Below, piece by piece: positions 8,251 through 16,784 of a stretch of DNA of 36,350 bases (the first letter of the stretch is position 1; every line of letters starts with the position of its first letter). The notes beneath the pieces are model-generated. The model was not told the origin of the DNA and ran no database searches. It saw only the letters and a program-made list of their open reading frames with translations. Both the position numbers and the translations under genes were made by a program. Source of the stretch: DATBGO01 sp050011895 (GTDB lineage Bacteria > Actinomycetota > Actinomycetes > Streptosporangiales > Streptosporangiaceae); the NCBI GenBank assembly GCA_050011895.1, contig JBEKIF010000049.1, forward strand, positions 1 through 36,350. The letters are read 5' to 3'.

Positions 8251-8778
8251 GTGGCCCAGTTCAATGTCAACGCGCAGCGGCTCGATCCGTATAAGAACTT
8301 CAAGTTCAGGCTGAAGTGGGACGGAAAGTACGTGCTCGGCTGCAGCAAGCTGTCCGGCCTGAAACGGACCACCGAAGTTGTCGAGCACCGCGAGGGCGGC
8401 GACCCTTCGACGTCTCACAAGTCACCTGGCCGGAACAAATTCGAGGCGCTTACGCTGGAACGCGGGCGGACACAGGACCTGGAATTCCAGAAGTGGGCCG
8501 GCCTCGTGTGGAGCATTGGCAACGGCCTTGGGGCCGAGGTCTCGCTGGCCAACTTCCGCAAGAACATGTATCTGGAGTTCTACAACGAGGCCGGGCAACT
8601 GGTGCTTGCTTACAAGATCTACCGGTGCTGGGTGTCGGAGTACCAGGCGCTGCCCGACCTTGATGCCAACGCCAACGCGGTCGCCATCGAGCACATCAAG
8701 ATCGAGAACGAGGGCTTTGAGCTAGACACCAGCGTGACCGAGCCGCTGGAGCCGACCCTCACTATCGTGAGCACATAG
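8251..8778 (+). CDS. eCIS inner tube protein (gp19/Hcp-like)
   Basis: 175 aa with a GTG start preceded by GGAGG (about 8240-8244). It matches the T4 gp19-like tail-tube family: FKFRLKWDGKYVLGCSKLSG, HREGGDPSTSHKSPG and FEALTLERGRTQDLEF are characteristic of the first and middle strands, and IEHIKIENEGFEL of the end. Hexameric rings of this protein stack to form the tube carrying cargo. Afp and PVC also encode a second tube-like protein; the Afp7-like protein at 13697 may cap or extend the tube here. It sits 2 bp before the next gene, so translation is probably coupled. Confidence 0.95.
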   Translation: MAQFNVNAQRLDPYKNFKFRLKWDGKYVLGCSKLSGLKRTTEVVEHREGGDPSTSHKSPGRNKFEALTLERGRTQDLEFQKWAGLVWSIGNGLGAEVSLANFRKNMYLEFYNEAGQLVLAYKIYRCWVSEYQALPDLDANANAVAIEHIKIENEGFELDTSVTEPLEPTLTIVST

Positions 8779-8780
8779 CG

Positions 8781-9497
8781 ATGCGTGAGCTGGCGGAGCG
8801 CGAACTCCTCGACATCTGGGAACGCGGGTCTGATCTTCACCCGATGGACCGCAGCTTGCTCGCCCTGCGTGCCGCCTTCCCCGCGACGTCTTACGACACC
8901 CTCGCCGGCTGGCCACTCGGCGCGCGGAACCAGGCCCTGGCCGAGTTGTTCGGGAGCTGGTTCGGACCTGCGCTTGAGGCATGGGCCGCATGTGATGCCT
9001 GCGGCGAGCAACTCGAGTTCGAGATGGATACCCGGATGCTCATCGCGCAAGCCGCGGCGCCCGCGAGTGCGGGGTCAGCGGTAACCGCGACGGTCGGCTC
9101 GCACCGCTTTCGCCTGCCCTCAAGCCGCGACCTCGCACTGGCCGCACGGGAGCCGACCGCCGAGCTCGCGGCGGCCAGCCTGCTCCGGATCTGCTGGATC
9201 GGCAGCGGCGAGGCGCCTTGCTTCTCCGATCGGGAGATCGAAGAGGCCGGGGAACAGCTCGCGCTGGCCGATCCGCTCGCCGAGGCGCGCGTGCGGCTCA
9301 CCTGCCCGGGCTGTGGCCGCGGGTGGGACGACACGGTGGACCTGGCGCTGTTCGTCTGGGCCGAGGTCGAGTCACGGGCGAAGCGAGTACTGCTGGACGT
9401 GCACCAGCTGGCCTGTGCCTATGGCTGGACTGAAGGGGAGATTCTCGCCCTGAGCGAGCGGCGCCGGCGGTTCTACCTGGACGCGGCGTATCCGTGA
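8781..9497 (+). CDS. Conserved eCIS-associated protein with paired CxxC motifs
   Basis: 238 aa. Two CxxC pairs, Cys71/Cys74 in CDACGEQLEF and Cys175/Cys178 in LTCPGCGRGWDD, probably form one zinc site (inference). The sequence between and around them is acidic and Leu/Ala-rich. The end (KRVLLDVHQLACAYGWTEGE, then RRRRFYLDAAYP) resembles C-termini of small baseplate or tail-assembly chaperone proteins placed directly after tube genes in contractile tails (T4 gp26-like annotations occur). I cannot assign a precise function; a chaperone or baseplate role is the likeliest. The stop overlaps the next GTG start by four bases (GTGA). Confidence 0.7.
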   Translation: MRELAERELLDIWERGSDLHPMDRSLLALRAAFPATSYDTLAGWPLGARNQALAELFGSWFGPALEAWAACDACGEQLEFEMDTRMLIAQAAAPASAGSAVTATVGSHRFRLPSSRDLALAAREPTAELAAASLLRICWIGSGEAPCFSDREIEEAGEQLALADPLAEARVRLTCPGCGRGWDDTVDLALFVWAEVESRAKRVLLDVHQLACAYGWTEGEILALSERRRRFYLDAAYP

Positions 9498-10258
9498 CCG
9501 GCTATCTGCAACGTCTGGTGACCACGGCCGTCCAGGGAAAGGTCGGGGTCCATCCCATCGTGAGGCCACCGAGGATCGGGCCCGGTGCCGAAGAGCCGGC
9601 CTGGACGGAGTTCGCCGATGAGGCAGAGCCTCCTCTCGGCGAGGGCCCGGCTCCTGCCGAGGGCCCGGCTCCTGCCGAGGGCCCGGCTCCTGCCGAGAAC
9701 ATAGCTCCTGGCGAGGCCACGCCGGCACCGTCAGCGACTCCGGTCCCCGACGGCCCGGCGCCCGCTAACGACCGGCCGCCGCGGGCCGCCGGTCACGTCC
9801 GCGATCGGACGGTCGCTGAGCCGTCCCCCGTGTCGGAGATCATGACGCCGCTCTTCGGTGAGACGCCGGCCGCGGACCCGGCCACGCCAGTCCCTGCCAC
9901 CAGAACCGGCAGCATCGCCCGCCCCCCGGCCGTGCGCCGATCCCGGTCCGGCCCGCCCGCGGGCGACCCGAGCGGGCCGGCTCGTGAGCGCAACACCCCG
10001 GCCGACCCCGCTCGCTCCGGTCTCCAGCCAGCTACGGCCCGGCCTGGCCCGGCCGCGCCCCCCCCATTCATGCAGGAGCCCCAGCGCAGGCAGGGGCCTG
10101 CGGCGTCCGGGCGAGCCGGGGAGGCTGACCGCGGTGACGTGGAGATCCACATCGGCCGCATCGAGGTGACGGCGGTTTCAGCACCCCCGGCCGCACCAGT
10201 GGCCAGGGCCGCGCGGAAATCGATCAACCTCAGCGAATACCTGCGTAACGGGAGATGA
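9494..10258 (+). CDS. Ala/Pro-rich eCIS protein with conserved C-terminal segment
   Basis: 254 aa, GTG start in a GTGA overlap with the previous gene. Most of the chain is low-complexity Pro/Ala/Arg, including EGPAPA hexapeptide repeats near residues 50-73. Only the end appears constrained: VEIHIGRIEVTAVSAPP followed by KSINLSEYLRNG, a beta-strand-like pattern I recognise from similarly placed proteins in other actinobacterial eCIS clusters. It is likely a disordered linker or assembly factor anchored by its C-terminus. There is no signal peptide and no membrane segment. Its role is unknown; a minor ruler or scaffold function is possible, but the chain is short and not helical. Confidence 0.65.
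   Translation: MTGYLQRLVTTAVQGKVGVHPIVRPPRIGPGAEEPAWTEFADEAEPPLGEGPAPAEGPAPAEGPAPAENIAPGEATPAPSATPVPDGPAPANDRPPRAAGHVRDRTVAEPSPVSEIMTPLFGETPAADPATPVPATRTGSIARPPAVRRSRSGPPAGDPSGPARERNTPADPARSGLQPATARPGPAAPPPFMQEPQRRQGPAASGRAGEADRGDVEIHIGRIEVTAVSAPPAAPVARAARKSINLSEYLRNGR
9641..9712 (+). repeat. 18-bp tandem repeats encoding EGPAPA
   Basis: Three near-perfect in-frame 18-bp units (9641, 9659, 9677) and a diverged fourth (9695-9712) inside the Ala/Pro-rich gene. Confidence 0.85.
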
Positions 10259-10267
10259 GGGTCAGCC

Positions 10268-11548
10268 ATGAGCAACGCCCTCGCCATCTCAGCCGTCAGC
10301 GCGGTGCTGCAGTACTGGCTGACGCAGGTGTTCGGCAACTCCCCCGCGCTGAGCAGCGTAATCGTCAGCGCGAAGGCCCCGGACATCCTGCAGACCGAGA
10401 TCCAGGCGGCCGGACCCCAGATGCGCGTGAACGTGTTCCTGCATCAGGTCACCCACAACGCGGCCTGGCGCAACACGGGATTGCCCTCGCTGGCCGCCGA
10501 CGGGGCGACGCAACTGTCGAGCCCGCCGCTCGCCCTGGACCTGCATTACATGATGACCGCCTACGGAACGGAGGACTGGGAGGCTGAGGCGCTGCTTGGG
10601 TACGCCGTTCTCATGCTGCACGACAACCCGGTCCTCGCGCGCGCTGACGTCGCCACCGCCCTGCAGAACCTGCCACCCGCGCAGTCCCTGTCGACCGTGC
10701 TCACGACCACCGGTCTGGCCGACCAGATCGAGATGCTAAAGATCACACCGGAGACACTGGGGCGCGAAGAGATGGCCTGGATATGGTCGGCCCTGAAGGC
10801 TGACTACCGCCCGAGTTACGCCTTCCTGGTGTCACTGGTGCTGATCAAGGCGCCGGCCATGACGCTCTCCGCCCTCCCCGTCCTGCAGCGTCACATCAGC
10901 GCCCTGCCCGGGCTCGCGACCGGCCTGCCGACGCTCACGGCTGTGATACCGCCCAACGGGCAGCCGGCGGCACAGCTCGGCGACACGGTGACGGTTTCGG
11001 GCGACGGGCTGGCCGGGTCCGCCAACATGCTGCTCACCAATGCACGCCTGGGCATAAGCCAGACGCTGCCGGCGACGCCCGGCTCCTCCGAGGCGTCGAT
11101 CCAGTTCACGGTGCCGAATCCGGCCCTGCCCTCGCCGCAGCCGGACCCGACCGACCTGCCGGCGGGGATGTATTCCCTGTCCGCCACCTTCTCCGTGGCC
11201 GGCCAGACCACCGTCAGCAATAGCCTCCCGATGTCGATCTCGGCCGCGATTGACGCCACCTGGGCACCAGGCACGTTGACCCAGGGAGCGAAAGCGATCG
11301 TCAGCGTGCCGTGCGTGCCCTACCTGCGGCCCGGACAAGAGGTGTCCCTGCTCATCGGCGGCCAGCAGGCTCCGGCCGATCCGTTCACGACGCCGACGCG
11401 ATCGCCCTCGTTCACCTTCGCCACGCTCCTGTCCACCGACGGGTCGGCGGTCCCCGTCCGCCTCCGGGTCGACGGCATCGACAGCCCCATCCTCGATCTG
11501 ACGTCGGCGACGGCCAGCTTCACCGGACCAGCCGTGACGGTGGCGTGA
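10268..11548 (+). CDS. Pvc16/DUF4255-family protein (tail terminator candidate)
   Basis: 426 aa, ATG at 10268 with GAGG about 8 bp upstream. Residues 1-190 are the DUF4255 (Pvc16 N-terminal) domain: ISAVSAVLQYWLTQVF, GPQMRVNVFLHQVTHNAAWR and PPLALDLHYMMTAYG followed by AEALLGYAVLMLHDNPVL. In Afp and PVC the Afp16/Pvc16 protein caps the distal end of tube and sheath and sets particle length. Residues about 210-426 are an extra Ser/Thr-rich beta-sandwich region beginning TAVIPPNGQPAAQLGDTVTV, an IPT/TIG-like fold, then a second similar segment. The extension could be exposed at the cap. The stop codon overlaps the next start by one base (TGATG). Confidence 0.85.
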   Translation: MSNALAISAVSAVLQYWLTQVFGNSPALSSVIVSAKAPDILQTEIQAAGPQMRVNVFLHQVTHNAAWRNTGLPSLAADGATQLSSPPLALDLHYMMTAYGTEDWEAEALLGYAVLMLHDNPVLARADVATALQNLPPAQSLSTVLTTTGLADQIEMLKITPETLGREEMAWIWSALKADYRPSYAFLVSLVLIKAPAMTLSALPVLQRHISALPGLATGLPTLTAVIPPNGQPAAQLGDTVTVSGDGLAGSANMLLTNARLGISQTLPATPGSSEASIQFTVPNPALPSPQPDPTDLPAGMYSLSATFSVAGQTTVSNSLPMSISAAIDATWAPGTLTQGAKAIVSVPCVPYLRPGQEVSLLIGGQQAPADPFTTPTRSPSFTFATLLSTDGSAVPVRLRVDGIDSPILDLTSATASFTGPAVTVA

Positions 11549-13446
11549 TGACCTCACGCGCGGCCGGAACCTCGTGGAGCGAGGCGAATCAGGCGTATCT
11601 GGTAGCCGAGTTCACCCGGCTGAAACGACTCCTGACCGCGGGGAACGGCGACGCGGGCGCACCCGCCTGCGCACCCGCAGCCGATCTGGACCCACCGCCA
11701 GCGATCGAAGCACTGGTGGAGCTGTTCGGCCTGAGTGAGTTCGAACGTGACGTCGTCCTGCTGGCCGCGGGAACGGAGATGGACTCCGAGATGGCCGAGC
11801 TCTGCCCCCGGCTCACCCTGGGCGCAGCTCTCGGCGTCCTCCCCGGACCGCATTGGAGCGCGCTGAGCCCCGACCGGCCGCTGCGCGAGTTCGAGCTGCT
11901 CAGGGTCGAGGCCGAGCGGGGCCTGACGTCGGTCACGGTGCGGATCGACGAGCGGGTGCTGCACTACCTGGCCGGACTCAATCCGCCCGATCCGCGCATC
12001 CGCAGCCTCCTCACGCCCATCCCCTACCCGGCCGCCGGCGCTGTAGCGAGTGAGCATGCCTGCGTCGCCGAGAAAGCCCTGGCCCTGCTGGCCGCCCGGC
12101 CGACGGCGGTACGCCTGCTCCAGCTGTGCGGCGACGACCCTGACGGGCAGGAGGACGCGGCGGCGCTCATCGCCCTCGGGTGCGGCTGCCAGCCGTTCGC
12201 CGTGCGGGTGGAGGAACTGCCGCCGCCCGGCCCCGATCTCGACACGCTAGCGATCCTCTGGCGACGCGAGGCTCTCCTGCTGCCGGCCCTGTTGCTGGTG
12301 CACACGGGCGCCACCGGCCTGACCCCGGCCGCGCGACAGTTCCTCGAGCGGCTGCCAGGGCTGGCGATCATCGCCTGCCGGGAGACGGTGCACCTGAGCG
12401 CCAGGTCGCTGCGCTTCGACGTCGACAAGCCACCGCCCGCCGAGCAACGCCGGCTGTGGAGTGAGGCGCTCGGCGAACCTGCGCAGGCTCTCGACGCCGA
12501 ACTCGACGTCGTGTCCGAGCAGTACCGCTTCAGCGCACGCGAGATCCGCGCCACTGGCACGCTCCTCGCCGGGTCGGCCGGGCAGGCCGGCACCGCTGAG
12601 CTGTGGGACACCTGCAGGCTGCTCGCGCGCCCCCAGCTTGAGGGCCTTGCCCAGCGCCTGACACCGAAGGCGCGGTGGGAGGATCTCGTCCTGCCCGAGG
12701 CGCAGATGCAGACCCTGCGGCACCTGGCCGCCCAGGTCCGCCACCGGATGCAGGTGTACGAGACCTGGGGCTTCTCCGCCCTGGGCCGACGCGGACTCGG
12801 CGTGAGCGCCCTGTTCACCGGAGACAGCGGAACCGGCAAGACGATGGCCGCCGAGGTGCTGGCCCACGAGCTGGAACTCGACCTGTACCGCATCGACCTG
12901 TCCGCGGTCGTCAGCAAGTACATCGGCGAGACCGAGAAGAATCTCAGGCAGGTCTTCGACGCCGCGGAGCAAGGCGGATCGATCCTGCTCTTCGACGAGG
13001 CGGATGCGCTGTTCGCCAAGCGGGGGGAAGTGAAGGACAGTCACGACCGCTACGCCAATGTGGAGGTGGCGTACCTCCTCCAGCGCATGGAGTCCTACCA
13101 GGGGCTGGCCATCCTCACCACCAACCTGAGGTCCTCGCTGGACCGCGCCTTCACCCGCCGCCTGCGTTTCACTATCCACTTCCCGTTCCCTGACCTCGAA
13201 CAGCGCGAGCGGATCTGGACCCAGGTCTTCCCGGCCGCGGCCCCCACCAAGGGAATCGAGCCGGCCAAACTGGCGCAGCTCAAGGTGACGGGCGGCAACA
13301 TCAGGAACATCGCGATGAACGCGGCGTTCCTCTCCGCCGAGGCCGGAGAGCCGATCGGCATGGCTCATCTGCGCGAGGCGGCGGCCCTGGAGGCGGACAA
13401 GCTCGAGCGCCCGATCTCCGACGCAGAAACAAGAGGCTGGGCATGA
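11548..13446 (+). CDS. AAA+ ATPase of the eCIS (Afp15/Pvc15-like)
   Basis: 632 aa from the ATG at 11548 overlapping the previous stop; the frame is open upstream but lies over the previous gene. Residues 1-390 form a helical N-terminal region. The AAA+ module has Walker A GDSGTGKT (425-432), Walker B ILLFDEADALF (about 479-489) and sensor/Arg-finger region LTTNLRSSLDRAFTRRLRF. A C-terminal lid contains KVTGGNIRNIAMNAAFLS. Afp15-like ATPases are assembly or disassembly factors conserved in eCIS and absent from phage tails, so this gene distinguishes the locus from a prophage or an R-type tailocin. It is translationally coupled to the next gene (ATGA at 13443-13446). Confidence 0.95.
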   Translation: MTSRAAGTSWSEANQAYLVAEFTRLKRLLTAGNGDAGAPACAPAADLDPPPAIEALVELFGLSEFERDVVLLAAGTEMDSEMAELCPRLTLGAALGVLPGPHWSALSPDRPLREFELLRVEAERGLTSVTVRIDERVLHYLAGLNPPDPRIRSLLTPIPYPAAGAVASEHACVAEKALALLAARPTAVRLLQLCGDDPDGQEDAAALIALGCGCQPFAVRVEELPPPGPDLDTLAILWRREALLLPALLLVHTGATGLTPAARQFLERLPGLAIIACRETVHLSARSLRFDVDKPPPAEQRRLWSEALGEPAQALDAELDVVSEQYRFSAREIRATGTLLAGSAGQAGTAELWDTCRLLARPQLEGLAQRLTPKARWEDLVLPEAQMQTLRHLAAQVRHRMQVYETWGFSALGRRGLGVSALFTGDSGTGKTMAAEVLAHELELDLYRIDLSAVVSKYIGETEKNLRQVFDAAEQGGSILLFDEADALFAKRGEVKDSHDRYANVEVAYLLQRMESYQGLAILTTNLRSSLDRAFTRRLRFTIHFPFPDLEQRERIWTQVFPAAAPTKGIEPAKLAQLKVTGGNIRNIAMNAAFLSAEAGEPIGMAHLREAAALEADKLERPISDAETRGWA

Positions 13447-13700
13447 GCCGGATCCGTGTCACCATCGATCAGCTCGTCCTTAACGGGTTCGAAGCGAGTG
13501 AGCGCCAAGCCTTCATCGACGGGCTGCGGGCCGAGCTCACACTAGCCCTCGCCGACCCGCGGTCCGGAACCGAATGGGCCCGGCCCTACCGCACGAACGT
13601 GCTGCGGCTAGGCGGCATCCCCGCAGAGCGCGGAGCGGCGGGCAGGCGCAGCTTCGGCCGGCGACTCGGCCGCGCTATCGAACGGAGCCTGAAGCGATGA
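13443..13700 (+). CDS. Small conserved eCIS protein, function unknown
   Basis: 85 aa, coupled by ATGA overlaps at both ends. It starts SRIRVTIDQLVLNGFEASER and continues as a short amphipathic helix region (FIDGLRAELTLALADP), then a basic tail (RRSFGRRLGRAIERSLKR). A short protein of this pattern (ITIDRLVLRGF-like strand plus helix) commonly sits beside the AAA+ gene in actinobacterial eCIS loci. It has no predicted membrane segment or enzymatic motif. An adaptor to the ATPase or baseplate is possible but unproven. Confidence 0.75.
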   Translation: MSRIRVTIDQLVLNGFEASERQAFIDGLRAELTLALADPRSGTEWARPYRTNVLRLGGIPAERGAAGRRSFGRRLGRAIERSLKR

Positions 13701-14362
13701 CATCCGGCTTCCCCAACTCACCGCGCCTCGTGCGCGGCGGGATCGTGACCATGGACCCCGACACCTCCGCGATCCTGAACGTCCTCGTCCTGCAGTACAA
13801 CCCCGACTCGCTCTCGCGCTCCATGCAGATCCAGAGTCTGCCCGGCAGCCAGGATGGGACACGCGTCGATGTGCTGCGGCTGCGCGGCCCCGCGATCGAG
13901 ACCATCAAGCTTGAAGCGGAGTTCGACGCCACCGACGCGCTCGAGTTCCCTGACCAGAATCCCGCCGCGGTCAGGTACGGGCTGCTGCCCCAGCTGGCGC
14001 AGCTCGAATCATTGATCAACCCGACGGTGGAAACGCTCCAAGCCGACGACCAGATGGCCAGCAGCGGCACCCTGGAGATCATCCCGCTCGAGCAGCCCCT
14101 CACCTTGTTCGTCTGGAGCAGGAGCCGGGTGATACCGGTACGGCTGACTGAATTCTCCGTGACCGAGGAGGCCTTCGACGCGTCCCTCAACCCGATCAGG
14201 GCGAAGGTCAGTCTGGGGCTTCGCGTCCTCACCGTCGACGACCTGGGCTTCTCGCACCCCGGAGCACGGATGTTCATGACCTACCTCGGCAACAAGGAAC
14301 AACTGGCGGCGCAGGCATCCAGTGCTGCGCTCAGCGTGCTCGGCATCTCGGGGCTGTCATGA
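13697..14362 (+). CDS. CIS tube/baseplate adaptor protein (Afp7-like)
   Basis: 221 aa from the ATG at 13697 (ATGA overlap); an upstream in-frame start at 13574 would overlap the preceding gene by 127 bp and has no support. The sequence VLVLQYNPDSLSRSMQIQSL, then ETIKLEAEFDATDALEFPD, and VIPVRLTEFSVTEEAFDASL is typical of the contractile-injection-system tube protein N-terminal family (Afp7/Pvc7, gp53/LysM-associated). In Afp the Afp7 protein links the first tube ring to the hub. The LysM part found in a single Afp7 chain is here a separate neighbouring gene. Confidence 0.85.
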   Translation: MTSGFPNSPRLVRGGIVTMDPDTSAILNVLVLQYNPDSLSRSMQIQSLPGSQDGTRVDVLRLRGPAIETIKLEAEFDATDALEFPDQNPAAVRYGLLPQLAQLESLINPTVETLQADDQMASSGTLEIIPLEQPLTLFVWSRSRVIPVRLTEFSVTEEAFDASLNPIRAKVSLGLRVLTVDDLGFSHPGARMFMTYLGNKEQLAAQASSAALSVLGISGLS

Positions 14363-14730
14363 CCACGTATCCCCTGCAGGCTCTGATCGCCCTCGGCGCG
14401 CTGCCGCCCGTTACTTTCGCCACCGACAGCCGCTACTACGGGTCCCCGACGCTCGAGTACACCGACCCGGCCGGCCAGACTATCTCCTATCTCGCACGCC
14501 GCTACGTGCCGCAGCCAGGCGCCCAGAACTTCGCGACGGTCGCGCAGCACGTCGTGATGCAGGGCGACCGTCTCGACATCATCGCGGCCAAGTACCTCGG
14601 CGACCCGCTCATCTTCTGGGTGATCTGCGACGCCAACGGCGCCATGCGGCCGGCCGAACTCGTCGAGACACCGGGTTCGGTTCTGCTGATCACCATGCCG
14701 CAGAACATCCCCGGAGGTATCAGTGCTTAA
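14359..14730 (+). CDS. LysM-domain baseplate protein
   Basis: 123 aa, ATGA overlap with the preceding gene. The C-terminal half carries a LysM-like fold: VMQGDRLDIIAAKYLGDP followed by FWVICDANGAMRPAELVETP and a closing I-T-M-P segment. LysM baseplate proteins (gpX, gp53-like) clamp hub and wedges in contractile tails. The N-terminal half (about residues 15-60) is unrecognised. The next gene starts within the last eight bases of this one. Confidence 0.85.
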   Translation: MTTYPLQALIALGALPPVTFATDSRYYGSPTLEYTDPAGQTISYLARRYVPQPGAQNFATVAQHVVMQGDRLDIIAAKYLGDPLIFWVICDANGAMRPAELVETPGSVLLITMPQNIPGGISA

Positions 14731-15865
14731 GAGCGTTCAGTTGAGTCTCATGATCGGCCCGTTCATCCCGCTGACGGTGCCGCGGGCCGCCCTGGACGCC
14801 CTGGAATCGGTCGAGGTGACGGTCCAGGATGTCGGCAGCAGCGGATTTCAGCTGACGTTCAGCATCGACAAGCAGTCTCCGCTGCAGATCCTGTTCCTCC
14901 TGACCGGCGGCGCTCCGCTGCTGTTCATGCGCGTCGTGGTCGTGGTCACGGTTAACGGTACCGCCAACGTGCTCATCGACGGCGTTATCACGAACAACGA
15001 GATCTCGCCCGGCGATCAGGGTTCCAACTCGACGCTGACCATCACGGGCAAAGACCTGACTGTGCTGATGGACCAATCCAACTGGAGCGGGTTTCCTTTC
15101 CCGGCCTGCCCGGCCGAGGCACGCGTCGCGCTGCTCCTGGCCAAGTACGCCATCTTCGGCATCGTCCCGCTCATCATCCCGAGCGTGCTCACCGACATCT
15201 CGGTGCCGATCGAGCAGATCCCAGGGCAGCAGGGCACAGATCTGAAGTACATCCGATTCCTCGCGGAGGAGGCGGGCTACGTGTTCTACCTCGTTCCCGG
15301 GCCAGCACCAGGGATGACCCGGGCGTACTGGGGCCCCCAGATCAAAGTGGGCGCGGTCCAGCCGGCGCTGAGCACGGACATGGACGCCTACACGAACGTG
15401 GAGAGCATGCACTTCAAGTTCAACCAGGAGCAGAACCGCATCCCGCTGGTCTACATCTACAACCAGGAAACCGGTGTCACGATCCCCATCCTGATCCCGC
15501 CTGTCACCCCCCTGAACCCGCCGCTGGGACTCATCCCGCCGCTGCCGACGAATATCATGGCCGACCTGAAACCGTTCCGGGATGACCTGTCCAAACGGTC
15601 CATTCCCCAGGCCATCATGATGGGGCTCGCCGCGGCCGCGAAATACTGCGAGGCCGTGACCTGCCAGGGCAGTCTCGACGTGACGCGCTACCGCGGTGTG
15701 CTGCGTGCTCGCGAGCTCGTCGGCGTCCGCGGCGCCGGCCCCGCCTTCGACGGGCTTTACTACGTCCAGAGCGTGACCCACAAGATCAAGCGCGGCGAGT
15801 ACAAGCAGAACTTCACCCTCACCCGTAACGGGCTTGTTTCGACGGTAGCGACGGTGAGCCCATGA
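14723..15865 (+). CDS. Baseplate hub protein (gpD/gp27-like)
   Basis: 380 aa, GTG start overlapping the previous gene by 8 bp. Typical of phage late-control protein D / gp27 folds in eCIS: a beta-rich start (VEVTVQDVGSSGFQLTFSID), TNNEISPGDQGSNSTLTITG, a central region DLKYIRFLAEEAGYVFYLVP, and the C-terminal hallmark GLYYVQSVTHKIKRGEYKQN. It would form the trimeric hub joining the tube to the spike. In Afp8 and VgrG, gp27-like and gp5-like parts are fused; here they are split between this gene and the next, as in P2. It ends in an ATGA overlap with the spike gene. Confidence 0.9.
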   Translation: MLKSVQLSLMIGPFIPLTVPRAALDALESVEVTVQDVGSSGFQLTFSIDKQSPLQILFLLTGGAPLLFMRVVVVVTVNGTANVLIDGVITNNEISPGDQGSNSTLTITGKDLTVLMDQSNWSGFPFPACPAEARVALLLAKYAIFGIVPLIIPSVLTDISVPIEQIPGQQGTDLKYIRFLAEEAGYVFYLVPGPAPGMTRAYWGPQIKVGAVQPALSTDMDAYTNVESMHFKFNQEQNRIPLVYIYNQETGVTIPILIPPVTPLNPPLGLIPPLPTNIMADLKPFRDDLSKRSIPQAIMMGLAAAAKYCEAVTCQGSLDVTRYRGVLRARELVGVRGAGPAFDGLYYVQSVTHKIKRGEYKQNFTLTRNGLVSTVATVSP

Positions 15866-16428
15866 CTGAGCCAGGACAGGAATCCCCGGACGGGGAGTCA
15901 TCCCGCCCGCGCTACTACGGCAAGTACCGGGGCACCGTCCTGGTGAACGTCGACCCGCTGCAGATCGGGCGGATCATGGCGCAGGTACCGGACGTTCTGG
16001 GTGAACTGCCTTCTAGCTGGGCGATGCCCTGCGTGCCGGCCGCGGGCATTCAGAGCGGCGCCTTCATCGTCCCGCCCATCGGCTCACAGGTGTGGATCGA
16101 GTTCGAGCAGGGAGACCCGGACTACCCCATCTGGACCGGCGGATTCTGGGGGCTGGTCGCGGATGTGCCGGTACTCGCCATCGCACCGCCAGCGGACCCG
16201 CCCGGGCAGAACATCGTCATCCAGACCACGGGGCAGAACTCGCTGATCCTCAGCGATGCGGTGCCCTCGCCGGCAACCGGAGGAATCATTCTCAAGGGCG
16301 CCAGCGGCGCCATGATCGTCGTCAACGAGACCGGTATCTACCTGAGCAACGGCCAGGGCGCCACGATCACCCTTATCGGCCCGACCGTCGCGATCAACGT
16401 CACTGCGCTCACCGTCGCCGGACCGTAG
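15862..16428 (+). CDS. Spike protein with gp5/gpV-like OB fold
   Basis: 188 aa. The OB-fold core (residues about 12-100) reads YRGTVLVNVDPLQIGRIMAQ, then PPIGSQVWIEFEQGDPDYPI and TGGFWG, the hallmark of gpV/gp5/VgrG needle domains. It is followed by a short stretch of alternating small residues (NIVIQTTGQNSLILSD, IILKGASGAMIVV, LSNGQGATITLIGPTVAINV), as expected for a triple-stranded beta-helix spike. No lysozyme domain is present. With the PAAR-like tip encoded next it would form the membrane-piercing spike. Trimerisation is inferred from the family. Confidence 0.9.
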   Translation: MTEPGQESPDGESSRPRYYGKYRGTVLVNVDPLQIGRIMAQVPDVLGELPSSWAMPCVPAAGIQSGAFIVPPIGSQVWIEFEQGDPDYPIWTGGFWGLVADVPVLAIAPPADPPGQNIVIQTTGQNSLILSDAVPSPATGGIILKGASGAMIVVNETGIYLSNGQGATITLIGPTVAINVTALTVAGP

Positions 16429-16447
16429 CCGGACAAGGAGATCTGTC

Positions 16448-16768
16448 ATGCCGGGACCCGTCTTGCACGCCGGTGCTGTCGTCACCTGCGCCCACGGTGG
16501 CATGGCCACGCCTACCGCGCCCAGCCCCGTGGTCCTCGTCTCCGGGATGCCGATCGCGACCATCGCCGCCCCGTACGCCGTGGCAGGCTGCGCCTTCGTG
16601 CCACCCGCGGGCAACGGCCCCTGCGTGACCGGGCAATGGGTGGTCGGTGCCGTCCAGGTCCTCTCGCAGGGCCAGCCCGTGGCCATCATGACGGGGACCG
16701 CTGTCTGCGCGCCCACCGGAACACCCCTCGTCCCCGTGTCGGCCCAGACCCTGGTGATCGCAACATGA
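16448..16768 (+). CDS. PAAR-like spike-tip protein
   Basis: 106 aa, ATG with AAGGAG about 8 bp upstream (16435-16440). Features of PAAR-like (DUF4280-type) tip proteins: LHAGAVVTCAHGGMATPTAP at the N-terminus, VSGMPIATIAAPYAVAGCAF, a conserved Cys in NGPCVTGQWVVGAVQVLS and a further Cys in TAVCAPTG. These proteins sharpen the spike and can bind a metal at the apex. The position directly after the spike gene fits. No C-terminal toxin extension is present. Confidence 0.88.
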   Translation: MPGPVLHAGAVVTCAHGGMATPTAPSPVVLVSGMPIATIAAPYAVAGCAFVPPAGNGPCVTGQWVVGAVQVLSQGQPVAIMTGTAVCAPTGTPLVPVSAQTLVIAT

Positions 16769-16784
16769 CAGCGGGGACGATGCG

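Noticed and set aside
14720..15901. 393-codon minus-strand frame opposite the hub gene
   Set aside because: An antisense shadow of the gpD-like gene; Arg/Asp/His-rich composition typical of the reverse strand of high-GC coding DNA.
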